From positions 1 to 11,657 of the forward strand of contig DATLFP010000196.1 of the NCBI GenBank assembly GCA_035540955.1: a stretch of DNA of 11,657 nt, in the 5' to 3' direction. Within the stretch, counting starts at the first letter, position 1; every line of letters begins with the position of its first letter. Below, in pieces: positions 1 through 6,129 of this stretch. Source of the DNA: DATLFP01 sp035540955. GTDB taxonomy: Bacteria; Actinomycetota; Acidimicrobiia; Acidimicrobiales; CADCSY01. A program made the position numbers and the translations under genes. Below the pieces are notes generated by a model. That model worked only from the letters and a program-made list of their open reading frames with translations, was not told the DNA's origin and did no database searches.

Positions 1-761
1 CCGATGGGCATGCCGTTGCCCATCGCCTTCGCCATGGTGACGACGTCGGGACGGATCCCGGCGTGCTCGAAGCCGAACCACTCGCCGGTCCGCCCGAAGC
101 CGGTCTGCACCTCGTCGATCATGAGGAGCATCCCCCGCTCGTCGCACAGCGCCCGGGCGCCCTGGAGGAACGCCGGGGTGGCGGGGTTGACACCACCTTC
201 GCCCTGGAGGGGTTCGAGCAGGATGGCCGCCACCGAGGGATCGATCGCCCGCTCGAGCTCGTCGAGGTCGTTCCAGGTGACGTGCCGGAAGCCCTCGGGA
301 AGCGGCTGGAAGGGCTCGTGCTTGGCCGGCTGCCCGGTGGCAGCGAGGGTGGCCAGCGTTCGGCCGTGGAACGAGCCGAGGGCGCTGACGACGACGTGAC
401 GACCGCGCCCCCCGAACTTCCGGGCCAGCTTCAGCGCGCACTCGTTGGCCTCGGCGCCGCTGTTGGTGAAGAACAGCTGGCCGCCGCCGCCGAGCAGGCC
501 GTCGATGGTCCTCGCCACCTCGGCGCCGACCGTGGTGCCGAACAGGTTCGACACGTGCACGAGCGTCCGGGCCTGCTCGGCGATCGCCGTCGCCACGACC
601 GGATGGGCGTGACCGAGCGAGGTGACCGCCAGGCCACCGAGGAAGTCCAGGTACCGGTTCCCGTCGTCATCCCACAGCTCGGTTCCCCGGCCCCGCACGA
701 AGGTCACCGGCGGCTCGCCGAACACCCCCATCAGCGCCGAGCGGTCCACGGCCGCGCTCAT
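1..761 (-). CDS. argD: Acetylornithine aminotransferase ArgD (partial, C-terminus beyond left edge)
   Basis: Pyridoxal-phosphate enzyme that converts N-acetylglutamate 5-semialdehyde to N-acetylornithine with glutamate as amino donor; cytoplasmic, fourth step of arginine synthesis. I translated the minus strand from the ATG at 761-759 and found an open frame of 253 codons to the window edge. Visible class-III aminotransferase marks are NSGAEANE (residues 100-107, cofactor phosphate binding), FHGRT (131-135), the DEVQTGFGRTG block (216-226, including the Asp and Gln that contact the cofactor ring) and the Schiff-base lysine K245 in MAKAMGNGMPI. About 140 C-terminal residues are missing because the window ends, not because the gene is broken. 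The ATG overlaps the argB stop (ATGA), so translation is probably coupled. The fold is shared with ornithine and GABA aminotransferases; the arg operon context decides the name. Confidence 0.95.
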   Translation of the reverse strand, partial: MSAAVDRSALMGVFGEPPVTFVRGRGTELWDDDGNRYLDFLGGLAVTSLGHAHPVVATAIAEQARTLVHVSNLFGTTVGAEVARTIDGLLGGGGQLFFTNSGAEANECALKLARKFGGRGRHVVVSALGSFHGRTLATLAATGQPAKHEPFQPLPEGFRHVTWNDLDELERAIDPSVAAILLEPLQGEGGVNPATPAFLQGARALCDERGMLLMIDEVQTGFGRTGEWFGFEHAGIRPDVVTMAKAMGNGMPI

Positions 762-1615
762 GAGCTCGTCACCATGGTCCCAACCCCTTCGTCGGTGAAG
801 ATCTCGAGCAGCAAGGCATGGGCGACGCGGCCGTCGAGGATGTGGGCGTGGCCCACTCCCCCCTTCACGGCCACGATGCTCGACGCCACCTTCGGGATCA
901 TCCCGGCAGTGACGGTGCCATCGGCCACGAGCGCCTGCAGGTCGCCGGCGGTGATCGAGGAGATCCGGCTGGCCGGATCGTCGACATCGCGCCGGATGCC
1001 GTCGATGTCGGTGAGGTACACGAGCTTGGCCGCGCCGAGCGCTTCGGCGATGGCCCCTGCTGCGGTGTCGGCGTTGATGTTGTAGGACTGACCACCCTCG
1101 TCGACGCCGATGGTCGCCACCACCGGGACGAGGTCCTGCGCCAGCAGGCGGTCGAGCACGCCGGTCCCGACCTCGTGCACATCACCGACGTACCCCAGCT
1201 CGGGATGGGCCTGGGTGACCTGGAGGAGGGAGCCGTCCTCGCCGCTGACGCCGACGGCGATGGGCCCGTGGGTGTTCACCGCGCTGACGATGTCGCGGTT
1301 CACCTTGCCGACGAGCACCATGCGCACCACGTCGAGCGTGTCGGCGTCGGTCACCCGCAGGCCGTCGACGAACTTGGACTCCATCCCGAGCTTCGTGAGC
1401 ATCGACGCGATCTGCGGGCCGCCGCCGTGGACGACCACGACCTTGATGCCGACGCTGTGGAGCAGCGCGACGTCCTCGGCGAACCGCGCGAGGTCGCCCT
1501 GCTCACCATCCTCCATGGCGTTGCCGCCGTACTTGACGACCACGGTCTGCCCGCGGAACCGCCGGATGTACGGGAGGGCCTCGGCCAGCACGCGGGACTT
1601 CTCGTGGGCGTCCAT
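758..1615 (-). CDS. argB: Acetylglutamate kinase ArgB
   Basis: Phosphorylates N-acetylglutamate with ATP, the second step of the acetylated arginine route and usually the feedback-controlled one when ArgJ recycles the acetyl group. The 285-residue product begins MDAHEKSRVL and carries the amino-acid-kinase marks: VKYGGNAM (27-34, with K28), VVHGGGPQI (61-69), the acetylglutamate-site segment NINADTAAGA (179-188) and MIPK with K242 near the C-terminus. About 20 residues precede the first kinase strand, as in the arginine-inhibited hexameric class whose N-terminal helix links dimers; arginine sensitivity is therefore likely but inferred. I chose ATG 1615 because GAGGA lies 7 bases upstream and the codon overlaps the argJ stop (TGATG). 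The frame is open further upstream, but that part runs antisense-like through argJ. A GTG directly before the ATG is a possible alternative. Its stop overlaps the argD start. Confidence 0.96.
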   Translation of the reverse strand: MDAHEKSRVLAEALPYIRRFRGQTVVVKYGGNAMEDGEQGDLARFAEDVALLHSVGIKVVVVHGGGPQIASMLTKLGMESKFVDGLRVTDADTLDVVRMVLVGKVNRDIVSAVNTHGPIAVGVSGEDGSLLQVTQAHPELGYVGDVHEVGTGVLDRLLAQDLVPVVATIGVDEGGQSYNINADTAAGAIAEALGAAKLVYLTDIDGIRRDVDDPASRISSITAGDLQALVADGTVTAGMIPKVASSIVAVKGGVGHAHILDGRVAHALLLEIFTDEGVGTMVTSS

Positions 1616-2778
1616 CACGATGTCCTCATGTTCTCGTCGATGTAGGCGTGGGTCAGGTCGTTGGTGAGGATCACGGCCTCGCCCTCGCCGATCCCGAGAT
1701 CGCAGGTCACGACGATGGTCGGAGCGGCCATCACCGCCTGCAGGGCGGTGGCGTCGTGCATGGCCGCCACGCCCTTGCGGCAGACGGTGATGTCGCCGTA
1801 GCCGACCGAGACGCGGTCGGGGTCGAAGGCGACGTTCGCGACGCCGAGCTCCGCCACGACACGGCCCCAGTAGGGGTCCTCGCCGTACCAGGAGCACTTG
1901 CAGAGGTTGCTCTCGGCCACCTGGCGCGCCGCAGCACGGGCGTCATCGTTGGATGCCGCGCCCACCACCCGCACCTCGACGACCTTCGTGGCGCCCTCGG
2001 CGTCACCGCACATCTGGCGCGCCAGATCGGCGCAGGCATCGGCGACGGCCGCCGCCAGCGCGTCCTCGGGCACCGCGCCGGCCCGCCCGCTGGCGAGCAG
2101 GATGACCGTGTCGTTCGTCGACTGGCAGCCATCGACCGACATCGCGTTGAACGAGTCGGCCACCCCGGCCCGCAGGATCCGGTGGAGCGTCTCGGGATCG
2201 GCGTCGGCGTCGGTGGTGAGCACCGCCAGCATCGTCGCCATGTCGGGGGCGAGCATGGCCGCCCCCTTGGCCATGCCGCCCACGAGGAAGCCCTCGCCGG
2301 ACACGAGCGTCTCCTTGCGAACCGTGTCGGTGGTCATGATCGCCTGCGCCGCGTTGTTGCCACCGTCGGGGCGCAGCGACGCCACGAGGCGGGGGATGCC
2401 GGACTCGATGGGGTCCATCGGGAGCGGGATGCCGATGAGACCGGTCGAGCACACGAGGACGCTCTCGGCCCGGCAGCCGAGGTGCTCCGCCGCCAGCTCG
2501 GTCATCCGCTCGGCGTCGCGCCGACCGGGTTCGCCGGTGGCCGCATTGGCGTTGCCGCTGTTCAGCACCACGGCGCAGGCGTGACCGCCGGTGGCCTCGA
2601 GATGGGCCCGTGACACCTGCACCGGCGCGGCGGTCGCGAGGCTGGCAGTGAACACCGCGGCCGCGCTCACCGGATGGCTGTCCTCGGTCGCCACCATCGA
2701 CAGGTCGGGGTTCCCCGACGGCTTGATGCCGGCCGCGATGCCCGCGGCGACGAACCCCGTGGGCCCAGTAACAGTCAT
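1615..2778 (-). CDS. argJ: Glutamate N-acetyltransferase / ornithine acetyltransferase ArgJ
   Basis: Moves the acetyl group from N-acetylornithine to glutamate, recycling it and closing the cyclic arginine pathway; some members also use acetyl-CoA, which cannot be told from sequence here. The 387-residue length is normal. ArgJ cuts itself between Ala and Thr to give alpha and beta chains. The cut site is visible as DMATML, with A181 and the nucleophile T182, preceded by the conserved MAKGAAM (169-175). STGLIG (111-116) fits the conserved oxyanion-hole region, and LNSGNANAATG (72-82) is also family-typical. The frame stays open far upstream, but the ATG at 2778 overlaps the argC stop (ATGA), matches the family N-terminus (residue 8 onward reads GFVAAGIAAGIK) and removes a non-homologous low-complexity extension. 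A GGTGGGA stretch about 8 bases upstream may be the ribosome site. Presence of ArgJ implies no ArgE deacetylase is needed. Confidence 0.96.
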   Translation of the reverse strand: MTVTGPTGFVAAGIAAGIKPSGNPDLSMVATEDSHPVSAAAVFTASLATAAPVQVSRAHLEATGGHACAVVLNSGNANAATGEPGRRDAERMTELAAEHLGCRAESVLVCSTGLIGIPLPMDPIESGIPRLVASLRPDGGNNAAQAIMTTDTVRKETLVSGEGFLVGGMAKGAAMLAPDMATMLAVLTTDADADPETLHRILRAGVADSFNAMSVDGCQSTNDTVILLASGRAGAVPEDALAAAVADACADLARQMCGDAEGATKVVEVRVVGAASNDDARAAARQVAESNLCKCSWYGEDPYWGRVVAELGVANVAFDPDRVSVGYGDITVCRKGVAAMHDATALQAVMAAPTIVVTCDLGIGEGEAVILTNDLTHAYIDENMRTS

Positions 2779-3785
2779 GGGAGGAGTCCCACCCGGGGAA
2801 GGCCGAGGGTCTCCTCGATGCCGAACGCGAGGTTCAGGCACTGCAGGGCCTGGCCCGAGGTGCCCTTGACGAGGTTGTCGATGGCGGCGATGACCACCAC
2901 CCAGCCGGTCCGCTCGTCGTACCGGGCGGTGACGTGGCAGGTGTTGGCGCCCATCGTCGCCTTGGTCGACGGTGGATCGTCGGTGACCACCACGAACGGC
3001 TCGCCGTCGTAGGTCTCGCGCAGCACGTCCAGGACGGCCGCCGTCGAGGTGGCGCCAGTGGGCCGGGCGTAGCAGGTGGCGAGGATCCCCCGGTTCATCG
3101 GTGCGAGGTGGGGCGTGAACAGCACCTGTGCCCCTCCGAGCTCTTGTTCCATCTCGGGCGTGTGCCGGTGGTTGAGCAGCCCGTAGGCGCTGAAGTCCTC
3201 GTCCACGTTGCAGAACGGGAACTTGTCGCGGCCCGCCCCCGACACCCCCGTCGCGGCGTCGACCACGATGCCGGTCGGCTCCACGAGCCCCTCCTTCACG
3301 AACGGATGGAGGGCGAGCACCGCCACCGTCGGGTAGCAGCCGGGCACGGCGACCGCGGTGGCGCCGGCGAGCTCGGTCCGGTGCAGCTCGGGGAGCCCGT
3401 AGACGAAGTCGTCGAGCTGCTCGGGCGCCGGGTGCTCGGCGCCGTACCACGCCGGATAGAGGGCGGGATCCCGCAGCCGGAAGTCGGCGCCGAGGTCGAG
3501 GACGACCTTGGTGCGGGTCCGGGCTTCGGGCACGAGCGCACCGCTGGCCCCGTGGGGCAGGGCGAACACCACGGCGTCGACGTCGTCGCTCATGTCCGGC
3601 GAGTAGCGCTCGAAGGTGCGGGCGCCCACCACGGCCGCCAGGTTCGGGTAGAGCCCGGCGATCGGCGCGCCCGCCTGGCTGTCGCCCGTGGCCCACGCCA
3701 CGTCCACCTCGGGATGGCCCGACGCCAGCCGCAGCAGCTCGGCACCGGCGAACCCCGACGCGCCCACGATCCCGATGCTCGGCAT
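2775..3785 (-). CDS. argC: N-acetyl-gamma-glutamyl-phosphate reductase ArgC
   Basis: NADPH-dependent reductase that turns N-acetylglutamyl phosphate into the semialdehyde used by ArgD. From ATG 3785 the protein has 336 residues, typical for the ~340-residue class. It starts MPSIGIVGASGFAG, the Rossmann dinucleotide loop. The catalytic cysteine is C150 in VPGCYPT, and the conserved catalytic histidine is probably H208 in NHRHTPEM. TGVSGAGR (179-186) and HLAPMNRGI (226-234) are further family blocks. It is first in the argCJBD operon, and its stop overlaps the argJ ATG. An in-frame GTG at 3800 would add five residues, but it overlaps the predicted -10 element and shows no good ribosome site. 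The ATG fits the family N-terminus and a leaderless message. Expression is probably controlled by ArgR at the palindrome just upstream. Confidence 0.95.
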   Translation of the reverse strand: MPSIGIVGASGFAGAELLRLASGHPEVDVAWATGDSQAGAPIAGLYPNLAAVVGARTFERYSPDMSDDVDAVVFALPHGASGALVPEARTRTKVVLDLGADFRLRDPALYPAWYGAEHPAPEQLDDFVYGLPELHRTELAGATAVAVPGCYPTVAVLALHPFVKEGLVEPTGIVVDAATGVSGAGRDKFPFCNVDEDFSAYGLLNHRHTPEMEQELGGAQVLFTPHLAPMNRGILATCYARPTGATSTAAVLDVLRETYDGEPFVVVTDDPPSTKATMGANTCHVTARYDERTGWVVVIAAIDNLVKGTSGQALQCLNLAFGIEETLGLPRVGLLP

Positions 3786-3791
3786 CCGATG

Positions 3792-3797
3792 ATCATA
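3792..3797 (-). promoter_or_regulatory. Predicted -10 element of the arg operon promoter (leaderless argC)
   Basis: The minus strand reads TATGAT, a one-mismatch fit to TATAAT, followed by six bases (CATCGG) and then the argC ATG. A -10 box at this distance places the transcription start on or next to the start codon, the usual layout of leaderless genes in actinobacteria. No Shine-Dalgarno sequence precedes the ATG, which agrees. A -35 box is not convincing: the hexamer 17-18 bases upstream resembles TTGACA poorly. The promoter is a prediction. Confidence 0.55.
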
Positions 3798-3803
3798 CAC
3801 CGC

Positions 3804-3821
3804 TTTGCATGTTCATGCGAG
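3804..3821. promoter_or_regulatory. Candidate ArgR operator (ARG box)
   Basis: An 18-base site contains the palindrome GCATG-TT-CATGC at 3807-3818, flanked by a T-rich edge (TTTGCATGTTCATGCGAG). It lies 7 bases upstream of the argC -10 element, inside the promoter, where a repressor would block RNA polymerase. ArgR operators are imperfect 18-base palindromes; in high-GC actinobacteria the half-sites carry TGCA/ATGC cores instead of the enterobacterial TGAAT. The match is moderate and only one box is clear, whereas ArgR often uses two in tandem. It also lies between argC and the divergent transporter operon, so it could affect both. No argR gene is in the window. Confidence 0.45.
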
Positions 3822-3867
3822 AAGGATCGGCGCCGGATCCCGTCGAATCGCCCCTCCGAGCGCGAAC

Positions 3868-3875
3868 GGGGGAAG
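3868..3875 (+). promoter_or_regulatory. Ribosome binding site deciding the permease start
   Basis: GGGGGAAG directly precedes the GTG at 3877. It is the only purine-rich, Shine-Dalgarno-like stretch in the upstream part of this frame. The frame is open back to a TTG at 3805, but those 24 codons have no ribosome site and run across the putative ArgR operator. The G-run to GTG spacing is rather short (about 4 bases). Confidence 0.5.
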
Positions 3876-3876
3876 C

Positions 3877-6129
3877 GTGGGGGGTCACGGCTTCATCGAC
3901 GACCAGCGGGTCAGACAGGCGGCCGGCGCGCTCGCGGCCGTGCTCGCGTTCTACTTCGTCCTCCAGCGGTTCTGGCCGTCGCCGCTCGGAGTGCTCGTCC
4001 AGGGCCTCGTCATCGGCGGCCTCACGGCGCTGCTCGCCTTCGGCATCGCGCTGATCTACCGGGCCAACCGGATCGTGAACTTCGCCGGCGGCGACCTCGG
4101 CGCCCTCCCCGCGTCCCTGGCGGTGCTGCTGATCGTCGGTCCCGGCGTCCCCTACTTCCTCGCCCTGCCCATCGGACTCGCGGCCGCCATCGTCCTCGGC
4201 GCCGTCATCGACTTCCTCGTCATCCGGCGGTTCTTCACCGCCCCCCGCCTGGTGCTCACCGTCGTCACCATCGCCGTCTCGCTCCTGCTGGGGTTCTTCT
4301 CGCTCATCCTCCCGGCTGCGTTCGACATCCGCACGCCGCCTCAGAGCTTCCCCTCGCCGTTCGACGTCCGGTTCTCGATCGGCCGGACCGTCTTCAGCGG
4401 CAACGACGTCATCGCCATGGTCGCCGTCGTGGCGCTCATCGGCGGCCTCGGCGCCTTCTTCCGGTACACGAACATCGGCATCGCCGTGCGAGCCACCGCC
4501 GAGGGCGCAGAGCGCGCCTCGCTGCTCGGTGTGCCCGTCAAGCGGATCGGCACGATCGTCTGGATCATCGCCACTGTGCTGGCCACCACCGCGGTGTTCC
4601 TCCGGGCCGGCGTGGTCGGCCTGCCCTTCGGCCAGCTGGTCGGTCCCGCCCTTCTCGTGCGGGCGCTGGCGGCCGCCGTCGTCGGCCGGATGGAGCGCTT
4701 CCCGGTGATCTTCGTCGCGTCCCTCGCACTCGGGGTCCTCGAGAGCTCGATCATCTTCTCGACGGGCCGGGCCACCCTCGTCGATCCCATCCTGTTCGTC
4801 GTCATCGTCACCGCGCTGCTCCTCCAACGGCGGGGCACGGTCGCCCGCACCGACGAGCGCTCCTCGTGGCAGTCGGCCAACGACGTGCGACCGATCCCGA
4901 AGGAGCTGCGGTCGGTTCCCGAGGTGCGCTGGGGCGTCGCCGGTGTGCGGGCCGGCTTGCTCCTGTTCGCCGTCGCGCTACCGGTTCTGCTCTCCGAAGC
5001 GCAGATCAGCCTCGTGGCCGTGATCCTGATGACGGCGATGGTCGGCCTGTCGCTGGTCGTGCTGACCGGGTGGGCCGGTCAGGTGAGCCTCGGCCAGGTC
5101 GCCTTCTTCGGCATCGGCGCCGCCGTCGGCGCCCACGTCACGACCGCGCTCGGGTGGGATCTCTCGGTGGCGTTCGTCGTCGCCGGTGCCGCCGGCGCCG
5201 GCGCGGCGATGGTGATCGGTGTCCCGGCATTGCGCATCCGCGGCCTCTACCTGGCGGTGATCACCCTCGCCTTCGCCCTCGCCACCTCCGCGTACCTGCT
5301 CAACCCCGAGTTCATCCACTGGCTCCCGCAGGGCCGGTTCGACCGCCCGTTCCTGTTCGGGCGGATCGCGCTCGACACCGAGTCCCGCTTCTACTACCTC
5401 GTCCTGGCGGCGCTGCTGCTCACGCTGGCCGCCATGCGCGGCCTCCGCAACAGTCGCACCGGCCGCGTCCTGTTCGCCGTGCGGGAGAACGAGCGGGCGG
5501 CGCAGGCCTTCGGCGTGAACGCCGTCGCCGCCAAGCTGACGGCCTTCGCCTTCTCCGGGTTCATCGCCGCCTCGGCGGGCTCGCTCTACGTCCACCACCA
5601 GCAGGGCCTGGCGACGCAGTCCTTCGGCGTGGCCCGCAGCATCCAGGTCTTCGTCGAGGTCGTCCTCGGCGGGCTCGGCTCTCCCGCCGGCGCCATCATC
5701 GGCGTGGTCTTCATCGAGGGCCTCACCTACTTCCGCAGCGTCTTCCCCGAGACGATCCGCGCCTTCCTCGGCCTCCTCACCAGCTCGCTCGGTGTGATCG
5801 TCGTGCTGATGGTGCTCCCCGGGGGCCTGAGCCAGGGTCTCTACGGCGTGCGCGACCGCCTGCTCCGGTTGGTGGCCGACCGTCGGGGGATCATGGTCCC
5901 GAGCCTGTTCGCCGACGGCCGGGTCGAGGCACCTTCGACCGAGGAGACCGTGGACGAGGCGGTGCTGCTGCTCGGCGACGACCTCCACGCCGCCGACGGG
6001 CACGCTGCACTCCGGAGCGCCGACGACACCGAGGTCATCGAGCTCGCCGCGGACGCCGAGGTCGATCTCGCCGACGAGGCGCCCCGCCGCCGTCGCCGTG
6101 AGCCGCTGCGCGCTGGGAGGACGTCGTGA
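3877..6129 (+). CDS. Fused LivH-LivM branched-chain amino acid-type ABC permease
   Basis: Inner-membrane channel of a Liv/HAAT-family ABC importer, with both permease subunits in one 750-residue chain. Residues about 15-320 are LivH-like: the family block IYRANRIVNFAGGDLG is at 60-75, and the cytoplasmic coupling loop VRATAEGAERASLLGV is at 204-219. Residues about 355-655 are LivM-like: LTGWAGQVSLGQVAFFGIG (396-414), LRIRGLYLAVITLAFALA (452-469), the ATPase-contacting loop VRENERAAQAFGVN (535-548) and VVLGGLGSPAGAIIGV (595-610). A soluble hinge (about 318-352) joins them. After the last helix a roughly 90-residue cytoplasmic tail is first acidic (many D/E, 686-735), then basic (RRRRRE). GTG 3877 is chosen from GGGGGAAG just upstream. 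The stop overlaps the next gene's GTG (GTGA). It pairs with the two ATPase domains and the receptor downstream. The substrate is not determined by sequence: branched-chain amino acids, amides, urea or other small organics are all possible for the family. Confidence 0.9.
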   Translation: MGGHGFIDDQRVRQAAGALAAVLAFYFVLQRFWPSPLGVLVQGLVIGGLTALLAFGIALIYRANRIVNFAGGDLGALPASLAVLLIVGPGVPYFLALPIGLAAAIVLGAVIDFLVIRRFFTAPRLVLTVVTIAVSLLLGFFSLILPAAFDIRTPPQSFPSPFDVRFSIGRTVFSGNDVIAMVAVVALIGGLGAFFRYTNIGIAVRATAEGAERASLLGVPVKRIGTIVWIIATVLATTAVFLRAGVVGLPFGQLVGPALLVRALAAAVVGRMERFPVIFVASLALGVLESSIIFSTGRATLVDPILFVVIVTALLLQRRGTVARTDERSSWQSANDVRPIPKELRSVPEVRWGVAGVRAGLLLFAVALPVLLSEAQISLVAVILMTAMVGLSLVVLTGWAGQVSLGQVAFFGIGAAVGAHVTTALGWDLSVAFVVAGAAGAGAAMVIGVPALRIRGLYLAVITLAFALATSAYLLNPEFIHWLPQGRFDRPFLFGRIALDTESRFYYLVLAALLLTLAAMRGLRNSRTGRVLFAVRENERAAQAFGVNAVAAKLTAFAFSGFIAASAGSLYVHHQQGLATQSFGVARSIQVFVEVVLGGLGSPAGAIIGVVFIEGLTYFRSVFPETIRAFLGLLTSSLGVIVVLMVLPGGLSQGLYGVRDRLLRLVADRRGIMVPSLFADGRVEAPSTEETVDEAVLLLGDDLHAADGHAALRSADDTEVIELAADAEVDLADEAPRRRRREPLRAGRTS
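6115..6121 (+). promoter_or_regulatory. Strong Shine-Dalgarno of the MFS-ABC fusion gene
   Basis: GGGAGGA lies inside the last codons of the permease gene, with GGAGG ending 5 bases before the GTG at 6126. This supports a GTG start overlapping the preceding TGA stop (GTGA), hence coupled translation. Confidence 0.8.

Noticed and set aside
1616..1897. Upstream extension of argB to an earlier start
   Set aside because: The added residues are Arg-rich and non-homologous and would overlap argJ by about 280 bases. ATG 1615 has a ribosome site and matches the kinase N-terminus.
3805..3876. TTG start extending the permease by 24 residues
   Set aside because: No ribosome site at the TTG, no conserved sequence in the extension, and it covers the putative ArgR operator; GTG 3877 has a purine-rich site just upstream.
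2934..6101. Very long plus-strand open frame (1055 codons) running antisense to argC and on through the permease gene in another frame
   Set aside because: Its translation is almost only Arg, Pro, His, Gly and Ala with no domain pattern, typical of shadow frames in GC-rich DNA. argC and the LivHM fusion in the same span have clear family motifs.
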